Source: an uncultured Acidobacteriota bacterium
Lineage (GTDB): Bacteria > Acidobacteriota > Terriglobia > Bryobacterales > Bryobacteraceae
Direction: 5' to 3'
Length of the DNA stretch: 64,000 nt
Assembly (NCBI GenBank): GCA_902826685.1
Contig: CADEFT010000003.1
Span: 223,077 to 287,076 of the forward strand
The notes under the pieces were generated by a model. The model had not been told where the DNA came from. It did no database searches and saw nothing but the letters and a program-made list of their open reading frames with translations. Positions within the stretch are counted from its first letter, which is position 1. Every line of letters begins with the position of its first letter. This document shows, piece after piece, positions 1 through 9,701 of this stretch. The position numbers and the translations under genes were made by a program.

Positions 1-955
1 TTTCCTCATTTTGCCACTGGTCCCGGCCGCGCCAGCGGGCCAGGCCGAAATTGGCGAATCCCGCCCACAGCGAGCCTTCCCGGTCTTCGAGCAGCGCCGT
101 GACGTGATTGGAAGGCAGTCCTTGCCGCTCGGCGACGGGGGAGGCGGGCGCCAATGCCCCGATGCCCGAAGTGCCCGGAACGAGCGTGCGTCCCTTGGCG
201 TCGGTCAGAAGCTGATCGGATCCGCCCGCCACATCGCCAGGCAGACTGACGAACCGGCCGGTGGCGGCGGAGTAGGACAGCAAGCGCGAGCCCGAGCGCG
301 CGAGCACCGCGCCATCGGCACGGGCCGCGAATCCACGCCACTCTGCGGCGGGCACACCGCGATCAGGACCGAAGAAATCGAACCCGGCGGCGCGCAACCG
401 TCCGATGCCGGACTGAATGCCGATCCAGACCGCGCCGTCGCGCCCCACCCAGATCGCGTGGACCGGCTGTGACGAGAGGCCGTCCGGCAGCTCCACGCGG
501 CGAAAATCGCGGCCGCCTTCGCCGGACCGGTAGAGACCGGCGGCCGTTCCCACGTAGAGGCGTCCGTCACCGCCCGCCCCAATTCCGGAAGAGCCCGTAA
601 CGGAGTTCGAGCCGAGGTCGATTTTCTCGATTCGTCCCCCGGCGTAGCGCGCCAGTCCGTTGGCCGATCCGATGAAGATGTCGCCGTTCGGAGCGGCGTA
701 GAGCGACCGGACTTCGGCGTCGGGTAATCCTTGCGCCAGGCCGAAGCCTTCAAACCGGTCGCCATCAAAGCGGTAAAGACCGTTGCGGGTTCCGATCCAG
801 ATCTGGCCCGCGGCGTCCTGTGCCAGTACTCGAACCTCGGAGCTGGAGAGTCCCTGCTCCTGGCCATAGTGTTCGAAAGAATACCGTTGGGCGGCGGCCG
901 GTCCGGACAGAACTGTCAGGACGAGCGGCAGTACCCAACCTCTAAGACTGGACAC
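1..955 (-). CDS. Two-component-regulator-type propeller (Reg_prop) sensor protein, 3'-truncated by window edge
   Basis: The minus frame is open from a GTG at 955 to the left edge (318 codons). It begins with a signal-peptide-like segment (WVLPLVLTVLSGPAAAQ), then successive blades of the ligand-binding propeller type, such as GQIWIGTRNGLYRFDGD, GRLYVGTAAGLYRSGEGG, GAVWIGIQSGIGRL and GSLWAGFANFGLARW. This W-I/V-G-T-x-x-G-L-x-R pattern marks Reg_prop repeats, usually the periplasmic sensor half of a hybrid histidine kinase or of a GGDEF/HTH protein. The output domain lies outside the window, so the signalling type is unknown. A GAGG element sits just upstream of GTG 955; a TTG at 964 is an alternative start. 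The apparent ORFs in other frames here are shadows. Confidence 0.8.
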   Translation of the reverse strand, partial: MSSLRGWVLPLVLTVLSGPAAAQRYSFEHYGQEQGLSSSEVRVLAQDAAGQIWIGTRNGLYRFDGDRFEGFGLAQGLPDAEVRSLYAAPNGDIFIGSANGLARYAGGRIEKIDLGSNSVTGSSGIGAGGDGRLYVGTAAGLYRSGEGGRDFRRVELPDGLSSQPVHAIWVGRDGAVWIGIQSGIGRLRAAGFDFFGPDRGVPAAEWRGFAARADGAVLARSGSRLLSYSAATGRFVSLPGDVAGGSDQLLTDAKGRTLVPGTSGIGALAPASPVAERQGLPSNHVTALLEDREGSLWAGFANFGLARWRGRDQWQNEE

Positions 956-1038
956 GTTCCTCAATCGTCGGTTCGGGCGTTTTTCTTAAAAATCGCCTGT
1001 GCCGTGGCCCCTTCGCTAAAGTTATGAAAGCAGAATTA

Positions 1039-2685
1039 CTATTTTAACGTGATGTTGTAGGCCTCTAGAGTGTTGCCCAACGAGGCGGCGAGGCGGGCGA
1101 CGCTTTTGTTGAACTCGAGTGTGGCGGCCACGACGCGGCGGCGGGAGTCGGCCAGTTCGTTCTGGCGGGTCAGCACGAAGAAGTTCGTGGATTCGCCGGT
1201 CTGGAACAGGCGGGTCTCGCTGTCGAGTTTTTCCTTTGAGGCACGGGCACTTGCTTCGGCGGCGGCCATGCGCTGGCGTGCCGTTTCGATGGACTGCAGG
1301 GAATTGCGTACCTGGGCTTCGATGGCCTGTTCGACGCGGCGGCGGTCGAGGCCGAGGCGGCGTTCGGTGATGACGGTCTGGGCGACGGCGGAGTGCGCGG
1401 CCTGGTTGCGGATGGTGAGGTCGAAGGACAGTCCGGTCTGGTACGTGGAGTAGTTGCCCCCAAAAAGATTCACCAGGGACTGCCCGTAGCCTCCCACGAA
1501 CGAAGCCGGCACGCCACCGCCGAGGCTGGGGGTGTTCAGCGGAGGCAGGCCGGCGGCCCTGGATAGCTCATTGACGCGGAGGGCGACTGCGGTCTGAAAC
1601 GCAGAGAAGGGATTGTCGGTTTGCAGGAGGGCCCCCGCCAGACCCGAGCTGATGTAGGCGGTGTTCCAGTTGATGGCGGGCTTGGTCTGGTTGACGGCGA
1701 GTTCCTTTTGCCGGGCGTTGAGATCCTTGCGGAGATCGAGGGCACGGAGCTCGGGCCGCTTGCGCACGGCGGTGGCGACGAGATCGGGGAGTTCATAGCC
1801 GGTGGGACCGGTGGCCCGTTCGGTTGTGACCGGCACGATCTCATCGCGCCAAAGCTGCTGGTCGCGGCCGCCGGCGATCAGTTGCTTAAGGTTGTTCTCG
1901 GCGGCCGTGACGCCGCCGAGCAGAGAGAAAAACGTATCGCGGCGGCGCTCGAGTTCGGCTTCGGCGGCGGCCAGCTCCACGGGCGCCACCGATCCGCCCG
2001 CGATCAGGCGCCGGGTGCGGTCGAGTTGTTCCTGGGCGAGATTGACGGAATCGCCGGCGACGGCGACATCTTCCCGGGCGCCCACCAGATCGTAGTAGGC
2101 CTGCTCGACGCGCGCAATGACGTCGTGGACGCGAATCTCAAAATCGACGGAGGAAACGTCCACCTGCTTGCGGCGCAGGATAACCTCGGTGCGTTCGCGG
2201 TCGATCAGACGATCGCGCCAAAGGGGCAGGCTGAGCGAGATCAGCGTGCGGGGCGTAAGAAACGGGTTGAGCGAGACGAAGGGGTTGTTGGTGGTCTGGC
2301 GCAGATTGTCGAATTCGGCGCGGACGACGGCGCCCTGCCAGGGAAGCCGCTGGCGGTAGACGAAATTCTGCGCGGCGAACGATTCGACGATCTTGCCGGT
2401 GGCGGAGGCGAGCGTGGAACTGGTGGGCGTGTTGCGCGATTCGTAGGAAGGCTGGAACTGGAAAATCGGATCGAGGTAGCCGCGGGAGCCCCGGACGGCT
2501 TCGGTCGCGGCGGCGCGGTTGGTCTGTTCGATCTCGATTTCAAGATTGGCGCGCAGGGCCATTTGAACGGCCTCCGCCATGGTCAGTTTGGTTTGGGCCG
2601 CGCTCACGCCCACGCGGGTGGGAATGACGCCGGTTTGGGCATGGAGGGACAGCGCGAACAAGAGAGCGGGAAAAGCCTGTTTCAT
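1039..2685 (-). CDS. TolC-family outer-membrane efflux protein
   Basis: The 548-aa protein starts with a signal peptide (MKQAFPALLFALSLHAQ) followed by two TolC/OEP repeat units: long heptad-rich helices (for example RVEQAYYDLVGAREDVAVAG and ARQRMAAAEASARASKEKLD) separated by beta-strand segments. It should form the outer-membrane channel for the RND pump encoded upstream. ATG 2685 was preferred to an in-frame upstream start at 2769, because it gives a proper signal peptide, follows the RND stop by 14 bp and has AGGAAA about 11 nt upstream. It is the last gene of the tetR-adaptor-RND-TolC operon. The substrate cannot be told from the sequence. Confidence 0.9.
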   Translation of the reverse strand: MKQAFPALLFALSLHAQTGVIPTRVGVSAAQTKLTMAEAVQMALRANLEIEIEQTNRAAATEAVRGSRGYLDPIFQFQPSYESRNTPTSSTLASATGKIVESFAAQNFVYRQRLPWQGAVVRAEFDNLRQTTNNPFVSLNPFLTPRTLISLSLPLWRDRLIDRERTEVILRRKQVDVSSVDFEIRVHDVIARVEQAYYDLVGAREDVAVAGDSVNLAQEQLDRTRRLIAGGSVAPVELAAAEAELERRRDTFFSLLGGVTAAENNLKQLIAGGRDQQLWRDEIVPVTTERATGPTGYELPDLVATAVRKRPELRALDLRKDLNARQKELAVNQTKPAINWNTAYISSGLAGALLQTDNPFSAFQTAVALRVNELSRAAGLPPLNTPSLGGGVPASFVGGYGQSLVNLFGGNYSTYQTGLSFDLTIRNQAAHSAVAQTVITERRLGLDRRRVEQAIEAQVRNSLQSIETARQRMAAAEASARASKEKLDSETRLFQTGESTNFFVLTRQNELADSRRRVVAATLEFNKSVARLAASLGNTLEAYNITLK

Positions 2686-2699
2686 GAGTGTGGATTTCC

Positions 2700-5600
2700 T
2701 CAATCGCCGGCCGGGGCGGGAGCGGAGTCCCGGCGGCCGGAGCGCGAAAGCGAGCCAAGCCAGCGCCACAGACGGGCGTGCGCCATATCGTCAAACAGCG
2801 AGTAGGCCACCGGCGTGACCACGAGCGTAAGCAGAAGAGCGAGCGACTGGCCGCCGATGACGACGATGGCCACGGTGCGGCGCGTGCCCGCTCCAGCGCC
2901 GGTGCCGACGGCGAGCGGAATCATGCCCGCCACCAGCGCGGCGGTGGTCATCAGGATGGGCCGCAGCCGGTCGTTGCAGCCCTTCAGAATCGCCTCGAGC
3001 CTGGGCATGCCGGCGCGGCGCAGATTCTTGATGTGATCGATTTGCAGAATAGAGTTCTTCTTGACGATCCCGAACAGCACCAGCACACCGACGGTGGAAT
3101 AGATGATGGAGAAATTCTCGTTGAAGATCATCAGCGAGATGAGCGCGAAGGGCACCGAAAGCGGCAGGCTGAGCAGGATGGTTACCGGATCGATGAAGCT
3201 CTCAAACTGCGAGGCCAGAATCATGTACATGAAGATGATGGAAAGCAGCAGGGCCATGAAGTAATTGGCGGCGGCGCGGCCAAACTCCTTGCTGCGGCCG
3301 ACCAGACCGGTGCGGTATTCCGGCGGCATCTTCATTTCGGCGACGGTGGCGTCGAGCCTGGTGAGCACGTTGCTAAGGGAGTCGCCCTTGGCGATGTTGG
3401 CGAGCAGCATGATCTGGCGCTGGCGGTTGTAGCGTTCGATCTGGGTGGGGCCGGTGGCCTCCTCAAGCGAGGCGACGCTGGAAACGGGGACGTTGCCGAG
3501 GGTGCTCGAAGGGACGAAGAGACGCCGCAGCGAGCCGGGCGAATTGCGGAACTCGCGATCGACGCGCAGCATCACGTCGTAGCGGTCGTCGCCTTCGCGA
3601 TAGGTGGTGGCCTGCTCGTCGCCGCCCACCAGCGTGCGCAGGGCGGTGGCGATGGAGGCGACGCTGACGTTGAGGTCGGCTGCTTTGTCGCGATTGACGC
3701 GGACACGCAGTTCGGGTTTGCCTTCCTCATAGGACGATTCCAGGTCGACCACGCTGCCGGAATCGGCGAGCACTTTCTCGATGTGTTTGGCGTACTTGTT
3801 CAATTGCTGCAGGTCGGGCCCCTGCAGAAAGAAGGTGAGTTCGCGGTCGGCGGCGCCTTGAATGAGAGCGGGAAGCTGGACGGCGATGGTGAGGTCCTTG
3901 AACCGCAGCAGGCGTTCGCGGGCCAGATCCATCAACTGGCGCTGCGTTTCGGTGCGCTCATGGACGGGTTTGAGCTCGACGAGGATCGATCCACGGTCCA
4001 CCTGGCGGCGGACGTCGGCGCCGATGGTGGTGAAGATATCGCGGACGCCGGGCAGTTTGAGGATTTCCTTTTCGAGGTCAGCGAATACGGCCGAGGTACC
4101 GGCCAGGGAAGACCCGGGCGGCGCCTTGATCATGACCTCGAATTCGCTCTGGTCGTCCTGGGGCAGGAAGTCTTTGCCGATCTTCATGAAGATGGGACCG
4201 GTGGAAAGCACGATGAGGATGGAGACGGCAACGATGATCCAGCGGTGGCGCATCGACCAGGCGAGGATGCCCTGGTAGCCGGAGGCCATGAGGCGGAACA
4301 GGAACGTGTCTTTGGTGGCCTCATGGCTGCCGGATCGCCTCAGCAGTTTCGAGCACAACATCGGTGTGAGCGTGAAGCTCACAAGCATGGACACCATGAT
4401 GGCGAAGGCGGCCGTGTAGCCGAAGCTGGACATGAAGCGGCCGACGATGCCGGTCATCATGGCGACGGGAATGAAAATGATAACCAGGCTGAGCGTGGTG
4501 GCAAGCACCGCCAGTCCGATGTCGCGCGTACCTTCGATGGCCGCCTGCTCCGGCGTCATGTTCTTCTCTTCGAGGAAGCGGAAAATGTTCTCCAGCACCA
4601 CGATGGCGTCGTCGATCACGATGCCCACCATTAGCGTGAGACCGAGCATGGTGATCTGATTGAGCGTGAAGCCCATCATGTGGATCAGCGTGTAGGTGGA
4701 GATGATGGAGGTCGGGATGGCGATGGCGGCGATGAAGGTGGACCGCCAACTGCGGATGAACAGCATGACGATGGCGGCGGCGAGCACGCCGCCAAGCACC
4801 AGGTGTTCCTGCACCGCCTTGAACGATTCTTCGATGAAGGTGGATTGATCGCGTGTGTAGCTGATGACGAAATCGGGCGGAAGCGAAGGCCGCAGCTCTT
4901 CAATGCGCGCCTTGATGTCCTTGATGACCTGGAGAGTATTCGTACCCGCCTGCTTGCGGATTTCAAGGGCCACGGCGGGCTTGCCGTCGAGGCGGGCGAG
5001 CGAGCGCGGTTCTTCAAAGCCGTCCACCACACGGCCGATGTCGGAGACGCGTACGGGCTGGCCGCCGCGATTGGAGACGATGATGCGCTCGAAATCCTGG
5101 GGCCGTTCGACGCGCCCGAGCGTGCGGAGCGAAACTTCACGGCGGCCCTGATCGATGTTGCCGCCGGGGATTTCGACGTTCTGCAGGCCCAACTGCTGGC
5201 GCACCTGATCGATGTTGAGGTTATAGGCGTAGAGCTTTTCGCCGTCGAGGATGACCTGAATCTGGCGCTGGCGCTCGCCGACAAAGCGCACCTGGCCGAC
5301 TCCGTTGAGCGATTCGATGGTCTTCTTGATGCGATCGTCGGTGAGCTTGGTGGTCTCGCGCAGATCGCGCGGCGAGGAGATGACGACGGTCACGACCGGG
5401 GCCGCGTCGGTGGCGATCTTTTCGATCACCGGCGGATCGGCGTCGGGCGGAAGCTGGCCGAGCACGCGGCTGACTTTGTCGCGCACCTCCTGGGCGGCTT
5501 CTTCGGCATCCTTTTCGAGCGTGAACTGGATGCTGACGATGGAGATGCCTTCGGCCGAATTGGAGCGCAGATCGTCGATACCGGAAATGGTGTTGACGGT

Positions 5601-5810
5601 TTCTTCGATGCGCTTGGTGACTTGCGATTCCACTTCCTCGGGCGCGGCGCCGCGCAGCGTGGTGCTGACGGTGACGATAGGGAATTCGACCTTGGGAAAC
5701 AAATCGACGCCCAGTTTGCGGTAGGCGTCGAGGCCCAGCACCATCAGCGCCAGGATCAACATCGTGGCGAAAACGGGCCGGCGGATACAGATTTCTGCGA
5801 GTTTCTGCAT
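2700..5810 (-). CDS. RND-family (HAE1/AcrB-like) efflux permease
   Basis: This 1036-aa protein has the normal AcrB/MexB length. The N-terminal TM1 (ICIRRPVFATMLILALMVLG) is followed by the periplasmic porter region, and TM4 carries the adjacent Asp pair of proton relay (GIVIDDAIVVLENIFR). A second half repeats the architecture and ends with the TM bundle ALLLSIIFMYMILASQFES. It is the inner-membrane, proton-driven component of a tripartite pump. Its ATG overlaps the adaptor stop as TAATG, so translation is probably coupled. A 648-codon open frame on the opposite strand here is a GC-rich shadow. Confidence 0.95.
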   Translation of the reverse strand: MQKLAEICIRRPVFATMLILALMVLGLDAYRKLGVDLFPKVEFPIVTVSTTLRGAAPEEVESQVTKRIEETVNTISGIDDLRSNSAEGISIVSIQFTLEKDAEEAAQEVRDKVSRVLGQLPPDADPPVIEKIATDAAPVVTVVISSPRDLRETTKLTDDRIKKTIESLNGVGQVRFVGERQRQIQVILDGEKLYAYNLNIDQVRQQLGLQNVEIPGGNIDQGRREVSLRTLGRVERPQDFERIIVSNRGGQPVRVSDIGRVVDGFEEPRSLARLDGKPAVALEIRKQAGTNTLQVIKDIKARIEELRPSLPPDFVISYTRDQSTFIEESFKAVQEHLVLGGVLAAAIVMLFIRSWRSTFIAAIAIPTSIISTYTLIHMMGFTLNQITMLGLTLMVGIVIDDAIVVLENIFRFLEEKNMTPEQAAIEGTRDIGLAVLATTLSLVIIFIPVAMMTGIVGRFMSSFGYTAAFAIMVSMLVSFTLTPMLCSKLLRRSGSHEATKDTFLFRLMASGYQGILAWSMRHRWIIVAVSILIVLSTGPIFMKIGKDFLPQDDQSEFEVMIKAPPGSSLAGTSAVFADLEKEILKLPGVRDIFTTIGADVRRQVDRGSILVELKPVHERTETQRQLMDLARERLLRFKDLTIAVQLPALIQGAADRELTFFLQGPDLQQLNKYAKHIEKVLADSGSVVDLESSYEEGKPELRVRVNRDKAADLNVSVASIATALRTLVGGDEQATTYREGDDRYDVMLRVDREFRNSPGSLRRLFVPSSTLGNVPVSSVASLEEATGPTQIERYNRQRQIMLLANIAKGDSLSNVLTRLDATVAEMKMPPEYRTGLVGRSKEFGRAAANYFMALLLSIIFMYMILASQFESFIDPVTILLSLPLSVPFALISLMIFNENFSIIYSTVGVLVLFGIVKKNSILQIDHIKNLRRAGMPRLEAILKGCNDRLRPILMTTAALVAGMIPLAVGTGAGAGTRRTVAIVVIGGQSLALLLTLVVTPVAYSLFDDMAHARLWRWLGSLSRSGRRDSAPAPAGD

Positions 5811-7003
5811 TAGATAGCCCCCACCGGCTGGCCGTCGCTCAACAGCGCGAGATTACCGACCACCACCTGGTCTCCGGACTGGATCACGGCGGCGGGCACT
5901 TCCATGAACTCGCCGATCATCTGGCCGGGAGCGATGCGCTGTTCCTTCAGCTTGCCGTCGCGAACGACGAATACCTTGGTGAGTCCGGCCACCGTATAGA
6001 CGGCCTGTTTCGGCACGACGACGGCCGCCTGGCCGCGCGCGAGGATGAGCGTGACCTGTACGAACATGCCGGGGCGGAGGCGCGGGTCGGAAGTATTGAG
6101 GCGCGCCTCGGCAATCAGCATACGCGATTGTTCGGTGAGGCTGGGATTGATTTCGCGGACGGTGGCGGTGAAGCGCGAGCCGGCAACGGCGTCGGTGGTG
6201 AACTCGATGCCGCTGCCGACGCGCACCGAACCGGCGGCGGCTTCGGGAATCTCCAGGCGCAGGCGCATCGGATAGGTCTTGACCAGCGTCAGCACCGGGA
6301 CGTTGTCCTTGACGTACTGGCCGGGTGTGACTTTCCGGTCTGAAACGGTGCCATCGAAGGGGGCGCGCAGGGTGGTGTCGCGCAGCTTCTTCTCGGCCAG
6401 TTGCAGCTCCGCCTTGAGCGCTTCGACGTTGGCCCACTGGGTACGCATGTCGTCGCGGGCGGCTTCGGCGACGGCTTCGCGCGCTTTGTAGGCTTTCTCG
6501 AGTTCGTTAAATCGCTCCTGCGAGATGTCGCCGGTCTTGACCAGTTTTTGCGCGTTCTGGAACTTGAAATAGGCGTCTTCGAGCTGCGCTTTCGCCTGAC
6601 GCATGTTGGGCGTTTCGGTGGGCACCTGATCGCCCTGGGACGGATCGAGGCCGACGCGGGCGAGGGCCTGCGCCAGCGCGGCCCGGCTGCGGTTGAGCTG
6701 CAGCGTGATCTCGGTCTTTTCCATCTCGGCCACGATGTCGCCCTTACGCACCGACTGGCCGAAGTCGAAGCGGACCGAGGCGATCTTGCCGGGCACTTCG
6801 GTGACGACGGTGACCGTGTCGTCCGGCAGCAGCGATCCGGTGACCAGAATCGCTTTGTCGATCTTGCGCTCTTCGGCGCGGGCCGTATCGACCTTGACGA
6901 TTTCAACCTTCTTGGGCGTCGTGGCCCCGGCGGATTTTTTGGCTTCTTCCTGCTTGGAACAGGCAGCGGCCAACAAGACAAGTCCCAATGCGATGCGCTT
7001 CAT
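5810..7003 (-). CDS. RND periplasmic adaptor (membrane fusion) lipoprotein
   Basis: The 397-aa protein opens with a lipoprotein signal (LGLVLLAAACSKQ, lipobox LAAC). It continues with a biotinyl-lipoyl-like half-motif (GKIASVRFDFGQSVRKGDIV), a coiled-coil hairpin (about residues 95-200), the second lipoyl half (LRAPFDGTVSDRKVTPGQYV) and a beta-barrel domain (VVPKQAVYTVAG). It bridges the RND permease and TolC channel. The start overlaps the tetR stop as ATGA and the stop overlaps the permease start. Family and operon position are clear; substrate is unknown. Confidence 0.93.
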   Translation of the reverse strand: MKRIALGLVLLAAACSKQEEAKKSAGATTPKKVEIVKVDTARAEERKIDKAILVTGSLLPDDTVTVVTEVPGKIASVRFDFGQSVRKGDIVAEMEKTEITLQLNRSRAALAQALARVGLDPSQGDQVPTETPNMRQAKAQLEDAYFKFQNAQKLVKTGDISQERFNELEKAYKAREAVAEAARDDMRTQWANVEALKAELQLAEKKLRDTTLRAPFDGTVSDRKVTPGQYVKDNVPVLTLVKTYPMRLRLEIPEAAAGSVRVGSGIEFTTDAVAGSRFTATVREINPSLTEQSRMLIAEARLNTSDPRLRPGMFVQVTLILARGQAAVVVPKQAVYTVAGLTKVFVVRDGKLKEQRIAPGQMIGEFMEVPAAVIQSGDQVVVGNLALLSDGQPVGAI

Positions 7004-7638
7004 TCTCGTGTGTCCTCGGGCTTTCTCATCCCGTTCAAAAAGATGGCAACCATTTGGTGTACGACTTCTTTTCTCGAATCCTCAGGGCAGGGCGTACGGA
7101 AGACCGTGAGGCTTTGGCCGAACTGGGCGATCATGCCGCAGAAGGCGCGGGCGGCGTTGTAGGCGTCGACGCGGCGGAAGGCGCCGTCTTCGATGCGTCG
7201 CTCAATGTAGGCGGCCAGCGTTTTCATGAAGGGCACGATGTGGCCCTGATAGAAGAGGTCCGAAAGTTCGTGTCCTTCGAGAGCGCTGAACAGCAGCAGT
7301 CGGATGCGGGTGGGATCTTCGACGTGCCAGCGCAAAATTCCCGAAGCGATGCTGGTGAAGACGGCGTCGTCGCCGGTGTGATGGCAGATGGGGTCGCAGG
7401 AAGCGAGCGGCGTGCCGCTTGAAATGCTTTCGATCATGGCGCTGTAGAGGTCGCGCTTGGTTTCGAAGTGCATGTACAGGACGGGCTCGGTGACGCCGAC
7501 GGCATGGGCGATCTGGCGGGTGGTGGTCCCGCGGAAGCCGTTCTGAGCGAATAACTGGACTGCCGCGTCCACGATCGCTTTGCGCCGCTGATCGGCGGGC
7601 AGGCGGCTCTTGACAGGAGGGTTATCGGGCTGGTTCAT
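7000..7638 (-). CDS. TetR/AcrR-family transcriptional regulator of the efflux operon
   Basis: The 212-aa protein has an N-terminal TetR HTH (AIVDAAVQLFAQNGFRGTTT and QIAHAVGVTEPVLYMHFETK) and a helical C-terminal ligand domain. It is first in the operon with the adaptor, permease and TolC, so it most likely represses its own operon and is induced by a pump substrate. ATG 7638 was chosen over an open-frame start at 7719, because the longer form would place the promoter and the 29-bp palindrome at 7667-7695 inside the coding region. No good Shine-Dalgarno sequence precedes this ATG, so the start is not certain. Confidence 0.9.
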   Translation of the reverse strand: MNQPDNPPVKSRLPADQRRKAIVDAAVQLFAQNGFRGTTTRQIAHAVGVTEPVLYMHFETKRDLYSAMIESISSGTPLASCDPICHHTGDDAVFTSIASGILRWHVEDPTRIRLLLFSALEGHELSDLFYQGHIVPFMKTLAAYIERRIEDGAFRRVDAYNAARAFCGMIAQFGQSLTVFRTPCPEDSRKEVVHQMVAIFLNGMRKPEDTRE

Positions 7639-7666
7639 GGAGGAGGCCGCGATGGCTCGCGGCGGG

Positions 7667-7695
7667 TTAGCGAACGCTAGGATAGCATGCGCTAA
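7667..7695 (-). promoter_or_regulatory. TetR-type palindromic operator
   Basis: A 29-bp interrupted palindrome has perfect outer arms TTAGCG (7667-7672) and CGCTAA (7690-7695). Inner symmetric bases extend it to the pattern TTAGCGnAnGCTA, three bases, TAGCnTnCGCTAA. It lies 29-57 bp upstream of the tetR start and covers the predicted -10 box. This is the expected place for an autoregulatory TetR operator. Binding is inferred. Confidence 0.7.
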
Positions 7696-7708
7696 GTTGC
7701 GGTGGCAA
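7679..7708 (-). promoter_or_regulatory. Predicted sigma70-type promoter of the tetR-efflux operon
   Basis: On the minus strand, TTGCCA (7703-7708) and TATCCT (7679-7684) are separated by 18 bp, giving 5/6 and 4/6 matches to consensus. The -10 box lies inside the palindromic operator, consistent with repression by blocking RNA polymerase. Confidence 0.5.
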
Positions 7709-7712
7709 GCCT

Positions 7713-8269
<557 letters not shown>

Positions 8270-8273
<4 letters not shown>

Positions 8274-9628
8274 GGCTCTTCCCCGGTGGCGCGCACGGCG
8301 AGGCGGCCGGCGGCGAGGCGGACGCGGAGATCCTCTCCAGCGGCGACCTGGGCCGGATCCTTGACGATTTCGCCGCCCTGGCGCTGAACGATGGCGTAGC
8401 CGCGATCGAGGATGCGCAGAGGGCTCAACTGGTGCAGGTGGGCTTCGAGCGGGTCGAGGCGGCGGCCGGCGCGGGCGACGAGAGCGCGCGCACGCTCGGT
8501 GAGACGGAGAGAGGCGGCTTCGAGACGGCGCCGGCCATCGGCGAGGCGCAGCCGCAGGTCCATGCGCGCCAGGCGGGCTTCGAGCTGCTGCAGCTTGGCG
8601 CGGCGGGCGGCGAGGGCTGCGCGGGCGGCGGCGCGCAGACGGGATTCCAGATCGTCGGCGCGCTGCTGGCGTTTGCCGATGGCGCGGTGCAGGTCGCCGG
8701 AAAGACGGTCCACGCCGAGTTCGGTCAGCCGGCGGCGGGCGACGGCGACGCGGAACAGCATGGCCTGGCGCAAGCGCGACTCGGCGGAGTGCAGGCGCTG
8801 TTCGAGCTCGACGCGGGTACGGACGACCAGTTCGGCGGCGGCCGAAGGGGTGGGGGCGCGCAGGTCGGCGACGAAATCGGCGATGGTGAAATCGGTCTCA
8901 TGGCCGACGGCGCTGACCACGGGCACGGTGGAAGCGACGATGGCGCGAGCGACGGCTTCCTCATTGAAGGCGAACAAATCCTCGACCGAACCGCCGCCGC
9001 GCGCGAGGATCACCACCTCCGGCCAGCCGGATTCTGAGAAGTATTGGAGGCCGCGCACCAGTTGCCCGGCGGCGCCTTCGCCCTGCACCAGGGTGGGAAA
9101 CAGGCGGATGTGGATGCCGGGGAAGCGCCGGGTCAGGATCTTCAACAGATCCTGAATCACCGCGCCTGAAGGCGAAGTGATGAGGCCGACGCGGCGGGGA
9201 TAGGGAGGCAGCGGCTTTTTGCGGGCGGCTTCGAAGAGTCCTTCTTCGGCGAGTTTCTTCTTGAGCTGCTCGAAGGCGGCCTGCAGGGCGCCGAAGCCGC
9301 GAGGCTCGAGCGCGTCCACGAGCAATTGATATTCCCCGCGCGGGGCGTAGACGTCGATGCGTCCGCGCACCAGCACCTGGATGCCGTCCTGCGGCCGGAA
9401 GCGCAGAAAGCGCGCGGCGCGGGCAAAACAGGCGCAGCGGATTTGCGCCTCGCCGTCTTTGAGCGTGAAGTAAATGTGACCGCTCGAGGCGGCCTTGGTT
9501 CCCGAGATTTCGCCCGCCACCCAGATGTCGGTAAAGCGGACGGCGAGGGCCTCGCGGATGCCATCGGTGAGTTCGGAAACGGTGAAAGTACGGCGTTCGG
9601 CGGAGAATCCGAGCGGCAACTGCACCAC
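8270..9628 (-). CDS. xseA: Exodeoxyribonuclease VII large subunit
   Basis: The 452-aa protein has an N-terminal OB fold ([38 protein letters not shown]) and the catalytic core ([59 protein letters not shown]). A long Arg/Ala-rich coiled coil and a C-terminal segment ([10 protein letters not shown]) follow. With XseB it degrades single-stranded DNA to oligonucleotides. No xseB lies in the window. It starts 73 bp from the divergently transcribed glnA. Confidence 0.95.
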
Positions 9629-9660
9629 TTCATGCTATCAGGCTTATCAGCGATTTCTAT

Positions 9661-9690
9661 TTGATTTGAGCGATTGGGCTTCGCTACGAT
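9661..9690 (+). promoter_or_regulatory. Candidate glnA promoter
   Basis: TTGATT (9661-9666) and TACGAT (9685-9690) are 18 bp apart and end 11 nt before the glnA ATG. No sigma54 -24/-12 box is evident. The xseA-glnA intergenic region is only 73 bp, so the promoter must be close to here, but this exact assignment is tentative. Confidence 0.3.
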
Positions 9691-9701
9691 ACGGTAGCTT
9701 T

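Noticed and set aside
2688..4634. 648-codon open frame on the plus strand
   Set aside because: It lies wholly antisense to the RND permease, has no family motifs and is His/Asp/Gly-rich, as expected of the complement of GC-rich code.
5810..7003. Possible separate small genes in other frames of the adaptor
   Set aside because: The adaptor reading frame is complete with family motifs; the others are Arg/Pro/Ser-rich shadows.
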